Below, piece by piece: positions 50,273 to 58,753 of a DNA stretch of 64,000 nucleotides (within the stretch, counting starts at the first letter, position 1; every line of letters starts with the position of its first letter). The position numbers were made by a program, and so were the translations under genes. Origin of the DNA: Sphingomonas japonica (GTDB lineage: Bacteria > Pseudomonadota > Alphaproteobacteria > Sphingomonadales > Sphingomonadaceae); NCBI RefSeq assembly GCF_006346325.1, contig NZ_VDYR01000002.1, positions 186,001-250,000 on the forward strand, given 5' to 3'. A model generated the notes under the pieces. That model did no database searches and was not told the origin of the DNA. It was given only the letters and a program-made list of their open reading frames with translations.

Positions 50273-50358
50273 GCTGTGGACAGTGTTTTTGTACGCAGTT
50301 GCGGCAAGGCCGGTGCATAGTTATTTCGATCACACTGCACGCCGATACGGGGGCCATC

Positions 50359-50943
50359 GTGACCGACGACGAGATTCTCGCGGAATTCCGCGCGGCCGAC
50401 GCGCTGCTCGAAGGGCATTTCATCCTGTCTTCAGGGCTGCGCTCGTCCCGCTACCTGCAATGCGCGCGGGTGTTGATGGACCCGGTACGCGGCGCGCGGC
50501 TGGCGAACGCGCTGGTAGCGCGGCTGCCCGCCGACATCCGCGCGCGAGTCGAAGCGGTGGTATCCCCGGCGATGGGCGGCGTCATCGCCGGGCATGAAAT
50601 GGGCCGCGCGCTGGGCGTGTCCGCGATGTTCCTTGAGCGTCCCGAGGGGGTGTTCGAACTGCGCCGCGGCTTCCGGCTCGACCCCGGTACCCGAGTCTTG
50701 ATGATGGAAGACGTCGTCACCACCGGGCTCAGCTCGCGCGAAGCCATCGCCGCGATCGGCCGTGCGGGCGGCGAAGTCGTCGCGGCGGCGGCGCTGGTCG
50801 ACCGCTCGGGCGGCACGGCCGACCTCGGCGTGCCGTTCTTCCCGCTGATCGCGCTTGATGTGCCGACCTACGAGGCGGATGCGGTTCCGCCCGAACTGGC
50901 GGCGATACCGGCGGTGAAGCCCGGCAGCCGGGTGGCGGCATGA
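50359..50943 (+). CDS. pyrE: Orotate phosphoribosyltransferase
   Basis: A 194-residue enzyme converting orotate and PRPP to OMP. The PRPP-binding motif 'VLMMEDVVTTGLSSREA' and 'AVVSPAMGGVIAGHEMGRALG' are diagnostic, as is 'GHFILSSGLRSSRYLQC' near the N terminus. GTG 50359 is chosen because GGGGG lies 5-9 bases upstream and it gives the conserved 'TDDEILAEFRAADALLEGHF' start. It is the first gene of a tightly coupled run (pyrE, serine hydrolase, pdxJ, acpS), all by 4-base overlaps. Confidence 0.95.
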   Translation: MTDDEILAEFRAADALLEGHFILSSGLRSSRYLQCARVLMDPVRGARLANALVARLPADIRARVEAVVSPAMGGVIAGHEMGRALGVSAMFLERPEGVFELRRGFRLDPGTRVLMMEDVVTTGLSSREAIAAIGRAGGEVVAAAALVDRSGGTADLGVPFFPLIALDVPTYEADAVPPELAAIPAVKPGSRVAA

Positions 50944-51971
50944 TCGCGCTGGCGCTGGCGCTTGCGGCGCAGGATGCGGGCGCGCTGGAGGGGCTGATTC
51001 GGAAGAGCGGGTTCGACCACGGCTATGCATTGATCGCCCGAGAAGACGCCATTTTGCTGGAAAAAACGATCGTCGATTGCACGCCGCCGAATGATGGCAA
51101 GGAGCATTTCTGCAACGACCATCCATTGCCCCCCGATCCTCGGTTTCCGTTCGCGTCGATCAGCAAGCAGATGGCGGCCGTGGTGACGATGCAGGCGATC
51201 GATGCCGGCAGGATCGCGCTCGAAGCGCCGATCGACCGCTATCTCGGCACGCTTGCAGGCAACGCCGCGGCCCCGACCGTGCGGCAATTGCTCCAGCACC
51301 AGTCGGGCCTGCGCAACTCGAACGACTCCGCTGCCGATGCGAAGGGCGATCCCTCCTTCTATTCCACCGGTCCGAACGGCGCGGATTGGTGCCTGACCGA
51401 TCGCAAGGAGCCGGGCGGCGACTGGTCGTACAATAATTGCGACACCATCGTGCTCGAGGCGGTGCTGCAGAAGGCGACGGGCAAGTCGATCAAGCACCTG
51501 TTCGAAGAAGGCGTGGCGCAGCCGCTGGGACTGACGCGGACCTATTATCTGCCGGGCAGCGATCCGGACGAGCTGCTCGGCAGCCTGACCGCGCGCGCCT
51601 TTGCCGGCTACGGCGCGGCCGGCAGCTTGACCGGCACTCCGCGCGAATTGCTGGCGATCGACCGCGCGCTGCTGGCCGGCACGCTGCTTTCGGCGAAATC
51701 GCGCGCGGTGCTGTGGGACGGCGATCCGCGGCTCGGCTACATGGCGATTGGCCAATGGGTATTCGATGCCCCGCTCACGGGTTGTGCCAGGCCGGTTCGG
51801 ATCGTCGAGCGGCGCGGCGATATCGGCGGCAACCAGGCGCGCAACATCCTGCTGCCCGACAGCGGCACGGTGGTGATCCTGTTCACCAGCGATGGCGATT
51901 TCGACTTTGGCGAAATCTGGCAGGGCAAGGGGCTGAGCCACGACCTGCTCGCCGCGGTGGCCTGCCCATGA
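50940..51971 (+). CDS. Serine beta-lactamase-like hydrolase
   Basis: A 343-residue protein of the class C beta-lactamase/DD-peptidase family. The SxxK motif is S73-I-S-K76 in 'FASISKQM', with the Y-x-N motif 'WSYNN' further on and 'GGNQARN' possibly replacing the usual K/H-T-G box. An N-terminal hydrophobic start ('[14 protein letters not shown]') may be a short signal sequence. The role could be peptidoglycan hydrolysis or an esterase. ATG 50940 overlaps the pyrE stop as ATGA, and its stop overlaps the pdxJ ATG the same way. Its place between pyrE and pdxJ is unusual; those two are commonly adjacent in alphaproteobacteria. Confidence 0.87.
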   Translation: MIALALALAAQDAGALEGLIRKSGFDHGYALIAREDAILLEKTIVDCTPPNDGKEHFCNDHPLPPDPRFPFASISKQMAAVVTMQAIDAGRIALEAPIDRYLGTLAGNAAAPTVRQLLQHQSGLRNSNDSAADAKGDPSFYSTGPNGADWCLTDRKEPGGDWSYNNCDTIVLEAVLQKATGKSIKHLFEEGVAQPLGLTRTYYLPGSDPDELLGSLTARAFAGYGAAGSLTGTPRELLAIDRALLAGTLLSAKSRAVLWDGDPRLGYMAIGQWVFDAPLTGCARPVRIVERRGDIGGNQARNILLPDSGTVVILFTSDGDFDFGEIWQGKGLSHDLLAAVACP

Positions 51972-52696
51972 CGCACCACCTCCGCCTCGGCGTCAACATC
52001 GACCATGTCGCGACGGTGCGGAATGCGCGCGGTTCGGGCTATCCCGATCCGGTGCGCGCGGCGCTGCTGGCGGCGGAGGCGGGGGCTGACGGGATCACCG
52101 CTCATCTGCGCGAGGATCGCCGCCACATCACCGACGCCGACATTGCTCGGCTGTCGCAGGAACTGACCATTCCGCTCAATCTCGAAATGGCCGCGACCGA
52201 CGAGATGCTGGCGATCGCGCTCAAGCATCGCCCCCACGCAGCGTGCATCGTCCCGGAAAAGCGGGAGGAACGCACCACCGAGGGCGGGCTCGACGCCGCC
52301 GGCCAGCACAGCCACCTGGCGCCGATGGTGTCCGAACTGGCGGGCGCGAACATCCGCGTATCGCTGTTCATCGAACCCGACCCGCGCCAGATCGAGGCGG
52401 CGCTGCGCATGGGCGTACCCGTCGTCGAACTCCACACCGGCCGCTATTGCGAGCTGGACGGCGAAGCGCAGACCGCCGAGCTGCGCCGCATCGCCGACGC
52501 CGCGGCACTGGCGGCGAAGAACGGCATCGAGGTCCATGCCGGCCACGGCCTGACCTTCGACAATGTCGTGCCCATCGCCGCGATCCCGCAGGTCCGCGAG
52601 CTCAACATCGGCCATTTCCTGATCGGCGAGGCGATCTTCGACGGGCTGGGTCCGGTGGTGCGGCGGATGCGCGACCTGATGGATTCGGCGCGGTGA
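51968..52696 (+). CDS. pdxJ: Pyridoxine 5'-phosphate synthase
   Basis: A 242-residue TIM-barrel enzyme that joins 1-deoxyxylulose 5-phosphate and aminoacetone phosphate in vitamin B6 synthesis. Signature stretches are '[16 protein letters not shown]', '[12 protein letters not shown]', '[11 protein letters not shown]', '[15 protein letters not shown]' and '[13 protein letters not shown]'. ATG 51968 and the stop at 52694-52696 both overlap neighbours (ATGA and GTGA). Confidence 0.96.
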   Translation: MTHHLRLGVNIDHVATVRNARGSGYPDPVRAALLAAEAGADGITAHLREDRRHITDADIARLSQELTIPLNLEMAATDEMLAIALKHRPHAACIVPEKREERTTEGGLDAAGQHSHLAPMVSELAGANIRVSLFIEPDPRQIEAALRMGVPVVELHTGRYCELDGEAQTAELRRIADAAALAAKNGIEVHAGHGLTFDNVVPIAAIPQVRELNIGHFLIGEAIFDGLGPVVRRMRDLMDSAR

Positions 52697-53094
52697 TCCT
52701 CGGGCTTGGCTCCGACCTGTGCAACATCGAGCGCATCCAGGCGTCGCTCGACCGTTTCGGCGACCGCTTCCTCCACCGCGTCTTCACCGAGACCGAGCGG
52801 GCCAAGGCGGCGCGTCGCCCGCACACCGTCGCCGGAACGCTTGCGAAACGCTTTGCCGCGAAGGAGGCGTTTTCCAAGGCGGTCGGCACCGGCTTCAACC
52901 AGGGCGTGTTCATGCGCGACATCGGCGTGGTCAACGCTCGCTCGGGCGCGCCGACGCTGGCGCTTACCGGAGGTGCGGCAGCGAGGGTTGACGCGATGAC
53001 GCCCGATGGCCACGTCACCCGCATCCATGTGACGCTTACCGACGATCATCCCTGGGCACAGGCATTCGTGATCCTTGAAGCGATACCCAAGTGA
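52693..53094 (+). CDS. acpS: Holo-[acyl-carrier-protein] synthase
   Basis: A 133-residue phosphopantetheinyl transferase that activates ACP for fatty-acid synthesis. Both family motifs are present: '[14 protein letters not shown]' (Mg-binding Asp) and '[18 protein letters not shown]'. GTG 52693 overlaps the pdxJ stop as GTGA. The pdxJ-acpS-lepB order is the conserved alphaproteobacterial one. Confidence 0.95.
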   Translation: MILGLGSDLCNIERIQASLDRFGDRFLHRVFTETERAKAARRPHTVAGTLAKRFAAKEAFSKAVGTGFNQGVFMRDIGVVNARSGAPTLALTGGAAARVDAMTPDGHVTRIHVTLTDDHPWAQAFVILEAIPK

Positions 53095-53107
53095 CGAGGA
53101 TGGCTGG

Positions 53108-53983
53108 ATGGCTGCCGACGACCTGGCGTTGAAGAACGAAGACGGAGTCGCGGCAGGCGCGCCCAAGAAGCGCGAGGCGACCGACTGGTGGGCCGAGGCG
53201 CGCGGACTGGTCTGGCTGGTGCTGGCGGTGCTCGGCTTCCACAGCTTCATCGCCAAGCCCTTCTACATTCCCAGCGAATCGATGCTGCCCGGGCTGCTGG
53301 TCGGTGACCGGCTGGTCGTCACCAAATATCCCTACGGCTATTCGTACATCTCGCCGACCTTCCACGTCATGCCGTTCACCCCGGGACGCCTGTTCGGCGC
53401 GCTGCCCGAGCGCGGCGATGTCGTTATCGTCACCCCGCCGGGATCGCGCACCGATTACATCAAGCGCGTGATCGGCTTGCCCGGCGATGTCATCGAGGTG
53501 CGCTCGGGCACGGTGTTCCTCGACGGTCAGGCGGTGCGGCGCCGCGCGATGGGCGATCGGCTGGTCCCGGTCGATGCCAACACCCGCTGCGAGCCCGAAC
53601 ATTATGCCGGTCGCCGTATCGAAGGCGAGGACGGGCGCCTGTATTGCAGCCTGCCGATCTTTCGCGAAACGCTGCCCGGCGGGCGCGCCTACGACACCGT
53701 CGATCTCGGCTGGAGCGAAGGCGACGACTATGCTCCGGTGCGGGTCCCCGCCGGGCACGTCTTCCTGATGGGCGACAACCGCGACAACAGTGCCGACAGC
53801 CGCTTTTCGGTCGCGCGCAACGGTCTGGGCGGGCCGGTGCCGTGGGAGAATGTCGGCGGTCGGGCGGAATTCATCACCTTCTCGCTCGACGGCACCGCGA
53901 CGTGGAACCCGCTGAGCTGGTTCCAGTCGCTGCGCCCCGGCCGTGCCGGGACCTCGCTCCACCCGCAGCGCGGCGGCGATTGA
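53108..53983 (+). CDS. lepB: Signal peptidase I
   Basis: A 291-residue membrane protease that cleaves Sec signal peptides. One helix ('ARGLVWLVLAVLGFHSFIA') is followed by the periplasmic catalytic domain: Ser58 in 'IPSESMLPGLLVGDRL', Lys119 in 'RTDYIKRVIGLPGD', and 'GHVFLMGDNRDNSADSR' (box E). ATG 53108 follows GAGGATGG; a start at 53075 would lie inside acpS. It normally precedes rnc and era in this group, but here maiA follows. Confidence 0.95.
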   Translation: MAADDLALKNEDGVAAGAPKKREATDWWAEARGLVWLVLAVLGFHSFIAKPFYIPSESMLPGLLVGDRLVVTKYPYGYSYISPTFHVMPFTPGRLFGALPERGDVVIVTPPGSRTDYIKRVIGLPGDVIEVRSGTVFLDGQAVRRRAMGDRLVPVDANTRCEPEHYAGRRIEGEDGRLYCSLPIFRETLPGGRAYDTVDLGWSEGDDYAPVRVPAGHVFLMGDNRDNSADSRFSVARNGLGGPVPWENVGGRAEFITFSLDGTATWNPLSWFQSLRPGRAGTSLHPQRGGD

Positions 53984-53985
53984 CG

Positions 53986-54621
53986 ATGGCGTTCCAGCTC
54001 TATGACTATTTCCGTTCGTCGGCGTCGTACCGCGTGCGGATCGCGCTCAATCTCAAGGCGTGCGATTATGTCCGCCATGATATCTCGCTGGTTGAGGGGC
54101 AGCAGCGCTCACCCGAGCATCTCGCGCGCAATCCGCAGGGCTATGTCCCCGCGCTCGACATCGGCGAAGCGGTGCTTACCCAGTCGCTGGCGATCGTCGA
54201 ATGGCTCGACGCGACCTTTCCGGAACCCCGGCTGATCCCCGCCGAGCCGCTGGCGCGCGCCCGGACGATGGCGCAGGCATTGCTGATCGCGTGCGATATC
54301 CACCCGCTCAACAACCTGGGCGTGCTGCGGCGCCTGAAGGACCAGTTCGACGCCGATCAGGCCGGGCGTGACGACTGGTATCGCCACTGGGTGACCCAGG
54401 GGTTCACCGCATTGGAGGCGCAGGCAGGCGACGGCGCATATCTGGGCGGCGACGCGCCCGGCATCGCCGACGTGTTCCTGGTGCCGCAGATGTTCAACGC
54501 CCGCCGACTGGAGACGCCGCTCGAGGCATTTCCGAAGCTGGTCGCGATCGATGCGCGGGCGTGTGCCATCCCTGCATTCGCGGCGGCGCATCCCGATCGG
54601 GTGGGGCCCGACTTACCCTGA
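53986..54621 (+). CDS. maiA: Maleylacetoacetate isomerase (zeta-class GST)
   Basis: A 211-residue glutathione-dependent isomerase of the tyrosine/homogentisate (or gentisate) breakdown route. The zeta-class motif 'YFRSSASYRVRIALNLK' near the N terminus and 'NPQGYVPALDIGEAVLTQSLAI' (glutathione-binding 'QSxAI') are clear. It begins 2 bases after lepB, on the same strand, so it may be transcribed with the lepB run although the pathway is unrelated. A palindromic repeat starts one base after its stop. Confidence 0.9.
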   Translation: MAFQLYDYFRSSASYRVRIALNLKACDYVRHDISLVEGQQRSPEHLARNPQGYVPALDIGEAVLTQSLAIVEWLDATFPEPRLIPAEPLARARTMAQALLIACDIHPLNNLGVLRRLKDQFDADQAGRDDWYRHWVTQGFTALEAQAGDGAYLGGDAPGIADVFLVPQMFNARRLETPLEAFPKLVAIDARACAIPAFAAAHPDRVGPDLP

Positions 54622-54622
54622 C

Positions 54623-54700
54623 CCGTTCGTTTCGAGCGTAGTCGAGAAACCGCCAAGTAGCGCGCGATAACCGTTTCTCGACTTCGCTCGAAACGAACGA
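54623..54700. repeat. Palindromic repeat, family copy 3
   Basis: The left arm 54623-54650 matches copy 2 except one base (GAGCGTAGTCG for GAGCGAAGTCG); the right arm is 54673-54700 with one difference at the outer end. The spacer is 22 bases. It sits between convergent maiA and a glycosyltransferase gene, where it could also serve as a bidirectional terminator or mRNA end. Confidence 0.85.
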
Positions 54701-54708
54701 GGTTGGGA

Positions 54709-55812
54709 TCAATCCGGCAACTGAAACCGGAAAGCTGGACCGCTGATCACCTCGTCGAACAGCGCCAGATACGCATCGATCGAATCTTCCTCTCTCCCAA
54801 CCGGCACCTCCGGCCGCGGCCGCTCGAGCCATTCGCCGATTGCCGCCACCAGCCCCGCTGCGTCCTCGCGCGCCACCACGCTGCCCTGATCGGGGCCGAC
54901 GATCTCGCGCACCGCGACGCTGGCATCGGTGGCGACCACGGGGGTGCCGAGCGCGATCGCTTCGCGCAGCACGCCCGGAACGCCTTCGAAATCGCTGGTC
55001 AGCAGCACCAGCGCCGCAGCCCGCATCGCCGGCAATGGATCGGCGACATAGCCGGGCAGCGTTACGCGGTCTGCGATTCCCAGGGTTCTCGCTTGTGCTT
55101 CGAGCGCGCCGCGCGCGTCACCCTCGCCGGCGATCAGCAGGGAGAGGTCGCGATCGGGGAGCAATGCGAATGCCGCCAGCGCCCGGTCCCAGCGCTTCTG
55201 CCGCGCCAGCCGGCCCACGCCAAGGACGAAGCGCCCCTGCGGCAGCGCGATCGGCGCGGCGTCCGACAGCGCAGTAGGCGGCGGATTGGCGATCACCGCG
55301 ATCCGGTCGTGCGGCATCGCCATCGCCGCCTCCGCCTCCCGCGCCATGCCCGGCGTCATCGCCACCAGTGCGTCGAGGAAGCGCGGATGCAGCTTGAGCC
55401 AGCGGCGATAGCCCCAGGCGACGGGGGCGGGCTGGTCGCCGCGAACCAGCGCGTTGGACAGCTTGCCGACGATCGGCGGACACTTGCGTCCCAACCGCAG
55501 CCGCAGCATCGCCGCGATCGCGCTGTAGTGATTGCCGGGACAAAAGATCAGGTCGGGTGCCGCTGCCCGCACGCGCTCGGCGATCGCCAGCAGCGCGGTG
55601 TAGCGCGCGTCGCCCAGCTCGACCGTCTCGACCGAAGGCGGCACTTCGCCGGCCAGCGGCCCGCTGGCATCGCCGATCAGCAGCGTCACCCGGCGGCCGC
55701 GCCCCGCCCAGCCGCCCGCCATGCGCAGCAGCGCACGTTCGACACCGCCGCCGTCGAGGCTCTGCGCGAACGACAGGATGTGCCGCGCCTGGGGGGAAGG
55801 GATCGCAGTCAT
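54709..55812 (-). CDS. GT4-family glycosyltransferase
   Basis: A 367-residue GT-B glycosyltransferase. 'SFAQSLDGGGVERALLRMAGGWAGRG' is the usual acceptor-side start for GT4 enzymes, and 'FVLGVGRLARQKRWDRALAAF', 'LTSDFEGVPGVLREAIALGTPVVATD' form the nucleotide-sugar site with the E-x7-E acidic pair. It probably builds a surface polysaccharide or glycolipid. ATG 55812 is used; an ATG near 55851 in the same frame is possible. It diverges from the membrane protein/DUF2141/GT operon at 55989. Confidence 0.87.
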   Translation of the reverse strand: MTAIPSPQARHILSFAQSLDGGGVERALLRMAGGWAGRGRRVTLLIGDASGPLAGEVPPSVETVELGDARYTALLAIAERVRAAAPDLIFCPGNHYSAIAAMLRLRLGRKCPPIVGKLSNALVRGDQPAPVAWGYRRWLKLHPRFLDALVAMTPGMAREAEAAMAMPHDRIAVIANPPPTALSDAAPIALPQGRFVLGVGRLARQKRWDRALAAFALLPDRDLSLLIAGEGDARGALEAQARTLGIADRVTLPGYVADPLPAMRAAALVLLTSDFEGVPGVLREAIALGTPVVATDASVAVREIVGPDQGSVVAREDAAGLVAAIGEWLERPRPEVPVGREEDSIDAYLALFDEVISGPAFRFQLPD

Positions 55813-55988
55813 GGCTTGCACCGCGCCTTGCTTAGGCCCAAATTCGCGCATCAAGAAACCATATTGCGGGCCGATCGCACCGGGTGAAAGAGTGCGATCC
55901 TCGCGCGACGGGCGGATTTGCGGGTGTGACTGCGTTACCGTAATACGCTGAAATTGCTGGATCACACGGGGCGCGGAAACCAAATCAC

Positions 55989-56939
55989 GTGAAACAAGCC
56001 GATCGCGGGGCGCACGCTGCCGCCAGCGCCATCGAAGCGCCGATCCCCGGGGCCAGCGATCTGACCGGTCTCGAGCCCATCGAACGTATCCGCAAGCGCT
56101 GGCCCACCGTGCTTGGTGCGCTGCTGAGCGCGGCGATGATCGTCGGGCTGGCACGCGAGCTGTTCGGCGAAGGGCTTGTCGCGCTCCAGAATTCGGTGCC
56201 GACCAGCGCCGGCTTCTACATCGCCTTCGTGATCCTGTATCTGTCGCCGCCGACCTTCGATTACGTCATCTTCCGCCGATTGTGGGGCATTCCGCTCGCC
56301 GGCATGGCCGCGCTGCACAAGAAGCGGATCGCCAACGAAGTCGTGCTCGGATATTCGGGCGAAGCGTTCTTCTATGCCTGGGCGCGGCAGCGCATGAAGA
56401 TGGTCGCCGCGCCGTTTGGCGCGGTCAAGGACGTCGGCATCCTGTCGGCGATGGCTGGCAACGGCATCACCCTGGCAATGATCGCAATCGCGCTGCCGTT
56501 CGCGGGCGGGCTGCTGACCGACGACCAGTTCGACAAGCTGCTGATCTCGACCGGCGTGATCTTCGCCATGTCGGTGCCGTTCCTGATCTTTTCGAAGCGC
56601 GTCTTCTCGCTCGATCGCGGCACCTTGTGGTGGGTGTTCGGGATCCACTGCCTCCGGCTGGTCGTGGGCTCGACGATGATCGCGCTGGCGTGGCATTTCG
56701 CGATGCCCGATATCGGCGTCGGCACCTGGCTCATCCTGGCCGCCGGGCGCCTGCTGGTGTCGCGCCTGCCGCTGGTGCCTTCCAAGGACCTTCTTTTCGC
56801 CAATTTCGCGATTATTTTAATAGGACAGGGCGAGGCGCTTTCCGAACTGATGGCCGTGACCGCAGCATTGGTATTGCTGCTTCACATCATCCTGATCGCG
56901 GCGTTCAGCCTGCACGCAATTACGAGGAAACAGCAATGA
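55989..56939 (+). CDS. Polytopic membrane protein of a glycan-type operon, unknown
   Basis: A 316-residue membrane protein I do not recognise. About seven to eight hydrophobic segments ('VLGALLSAAMIVGLAREL', 'AGFYIAFVILYLSPPTFDYV', 'GITLAMIAIALPFAGGLL', 'LLISTGVIFAMSVPFLIF', and more to the C terminus), with a basic loop 'ARQRMKMVAAPFGAVKD'. Layout resembles lipid flippase or lysylphosphatidylglycerol-synthase-type membrane domains, but no signature is present. The start is GTG 55989. It overlaps the DUF2141 gene by ATGA, and a glycosyltransferase follows, so it probably works in glycan or lipid export. Confidence 0.75.
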   Translation: MKQADRGAHAAASAIEAPIPGASDLTGLEPIERIRKRWPTVLGALLSAAMIVGLARELFGEGLVALQNSVPTSAGFYIAFVILYLSPPTFDYVIFRRLWGIPLAGMAALHKKRIANEVVLGYSGEAFFYAWARQRMKMVAAPFGAVKDVGILSAMAGNGITLAMIAIALPFAGGLLTDDQFDKLLISTGVIFAMSVPFLIFSKRVFSLDRGTLWWVFGIHCLRLVVGSTMIALAWHFAMPDIGVGTWLILAAGRLLVSRLPLVPSKDLLFANFAIILIGQGEALSELMAVTAALVLLLHIILIAAFSLHAITRKQQ

Positions 56940-57466
56940 CGGCGAAGATGATCTTCACGGCCGCCGCGCTCGTCGCTTCGTCGGCGGCGGTCCCTGCGGC
57001 GGCACAGGCGGCGGCACTCGGCCCCGACGGTCAGGCCTGCGCGCAAGGCGATGGCCCCGCCATCCGGGTCAACGTGTTCGGTCTCAAGGACCGCAGCGGA
57101 CGTCTGAAGCTCGAACTATATCCCGCGAACGAAGACGATTTTCTCAAGGACGACACGAAGCTCAAGGCCGAGGGCAAGACCTTCCGTCGGATCTGGGCCG
57201 ACATGCCGGCTTCGGGCGCTGTCAGCCTGTGCATCAAGGCGCCGGCGCCGGGCAAATACGCGCTGCTGTTCACGCACGACCGCGACGGCAAGAACAAGTT
57301 CAATTTCTGGAAGGACGGCGCCGGCTTTCCCAGCAACACCAAGCTCGGACGCAGCCGCCCCGATCTCGGCCAGGCGGTGATCGCGGTCGGCCGCGGCGTG
57401 ACCACCACCAACATCACCGCGCAATATCTGCGCGGACTCGGCGGGTTCAGCCCGCTCGGCAGCTGA
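56936..57466 (+). CDS. DUF2141 exported protein
   Basis: A 176-residue exported protein of the DUF2141 family. The signal peptide ends near 'AAVPAAAQAAA'. The domain shows 'IRVNVFGLKDRSGRLKLELYP', 'GKYALLFTHDRDGKNKFNFWKDG' and 'GFPSNTKLGRSRPDL', as in other members; the fold is thought to be an immunoglobulin-like beta sandwich. Function unknown. ATG 56936 is coupled to the membrane protein stop, with GAGGAAA just upstream. Its neighbours on both sides suggest a part in surface glycan or lipid assembly. Confidence 0.87.
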   Translation: MTAKMIFTAAALVASSAAVPAAAQAAALGPDGQACAQGDGPAIRVNVFGLKDRSGRLKLELYPANEDDFLKDDTKLKAEGKTFRRIWADMPASGAVSLCIKAPAPGKYALLFTHDRDGKNKFNFWKDGAGFPSNTKLGRSRPDLGQAVIAVGRGVTTTNITAQYLRGLGGFSPLGS

Positions 57467-57470
57467 TCCG

Positions 57471-58661
57471 ATGCGCGTCGTCGACGTCAACGAGTTCTAC
57501 TCGCCGACCGGCGGCGGCGTGCGCACCTATATCGACCGCAAGATGTCGATCATGGCCGATCTCGGCCACGAGCTGGTCGTTCTGGCGCCGACGCGCGACG
57601 ATGATTGGATCGAAGAGCGTCCCGGCGGCGGCACCATCCACTGGATCAAGGCGCCGCCGCTGGTCGTCGACAAGAATTACGGCATGTTCTGGGATGCCGA
57701 GCCGATCACGTCGCGGCTCGATGCACTCGGCGCAGACGTGGTCGAGGCCAGCTCGCCGTGGCGCCCGGCAACGATCGTCGCCGACTGGCAGGGCGATGCC
57801 GTCAAGATCCTGTTCGCCCATGGCGACAACATGGCCGCCTATCCGCTGCGCTGGTTCGAAGGGCTGGCCTCGCCCGCGACGATCGAGCGGGCGTTCGGCT
57901 GGTACACCCGGCGCATGGACGATCGGCTCGAACATTACGACGCCTTCGTCACCAACGGCCCGGCGCTGGCCAAGCGTTTTGCCGCGCGCGGCCACCGCGT
58001 CGATGCGTCGATGGCCCTGGGCATCCAGCGCGGCACTTTCTCTCCCGATCTGCGCGACGAGGGTCTGCGCGCTGCCTTGCTGGCGCAGGTCGGACTGCCG
58101 CCGCAAGCGCATCTCCTGCTGGGGATGGGGCGGCATCACCCCGAAAAGCGCTGGCCGATGGTGATCGACGCGGTCGAGCGCGCCGGGGCCGATCTGCCGG
58201 TGGGCCTGATCCTGCTCGGCGACGGCATCGAGCGCCGCGCGCTGGCGCGGCGAGTCGAGGGCAGCCCGCACATCCGCCTGTTCCGCCCGGTCTACGACCG
58301 CGATCGCTTCACCCGCATCGTGGCGAGCGCGGACGCGCTGATCCACGGATCCGACGTCGAGCCGTTCGGGCTGGTCGCCGCCGAAGCGCTTGCATCGGGG
58401 CTGCCGCTGATCGTCCCCGACGAAGGCGGCTGCTTCGAACTGGCCGAGCCGCAATTCGCGGAAACCTACAAGGCGCGCGACGCGAAATCGGCAGCCGAGG
58501 CGATCCACCGCCTGTTCGCCCGCGAACCCCGCATCCTGCGCGCCGCTGCCCGCCATGCCGCGGCGCAGGTACGCACCGACGTCGACCATGCCCGCGACCT
58601 GATGGCATATTACCAGACGCTGATCGACGCGCGCGGCGGGGGTGTGGCAAGAACGGGGTGA
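57471..58661 (+). CDS. GT4-family glycosyltransferase
   Basis: A 396-residue GT-B glycosyltransferase. The start 'MRVVDVNEFYSPTGGGVRTY' binds the acceptor/diphosphate region ('GGVRTYIDRK'), and the C-terminal half has 'LLGMGRHHPEKRWPMVIDAV' and 'DVEPFGLVAAEALASGLPLIVPDEGG', with the E-x7-E acidic pair typical of GT4. It is 4 bases after the DUF2141 gene. It is unlike the glycosyltransferase at 21262, so it belongs to a different glycan pathway. Confidence 0.9.
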   Translation: MRVVDVNEFYSPTGGGVRTYIDRKMSIMADLGHELVVLAPTRDDDWIEERPGGGTIHWIKAPPLVVDKNYGMFWDAEPITSRLDALGADVVEASSPWRPATIVADWQGDAVKILFAHGDNMAAYPLRWFEGLASPATIERAFGWYTRRMDDRLEHYDAFVTNGPALAKRFAARGHRVDASMALGIQRGTFSPDLRDEGLRAALLAQVGLPPQAHLLLGMGRHHPEKRWPMVIDAVERAGADLPVGLILLGDGIERRALARRVEGSPHIRLFRPVYDRDRFTRIVASADALIHGSDVEPFGLVAAEALASGLPLIVPDEGGCFELAEPQFAETYKARDAKSAAEAIHRLFAREPRILRAAARHAAAQVRTDVDHARDLMAYYQTLIDARGGGVARTG

Positions 58662-58672
58662 AATTTCTCCGT

Positions 58673-58749
58673 CCGTTCGTTTCAAGCAAAGTCGAGAAAC
58701 GTGGACCGGGCGCTACGTTGCGGTTTCTCGACTTCGCTGGAAACGAACG
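58673..58749. repeat. Palindromic repeat, family copy 4
   Basis: The left arm (58673-58700) differs at a few bases (TTTCAAGCAAAGTCGAG) from the family arm; the right arm (58723-58749) has one change (CGCTGGAAACG). The spacer is 22 bases. It lies between convergent genes, 11 bases after the glycosyltransferase stop. Confidence 0.8.
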
Positions 58750-58753
58750 TGCC

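Noticed and set aside
47171..50320. A 1049-residue plus-strand open frame over the cox genes
   Set aside because: It is the mirror of cox2/cox1; it is rich in His/Arg/Asp in a pattern produced by codon complement, with no ribosome site.
50281..50340. Promoter for pyrE around TTGTAC...TGCATAG
   Set aside because: The spacing is about 19-21 bases and the -10 match is poor; I cannot support it over chance.
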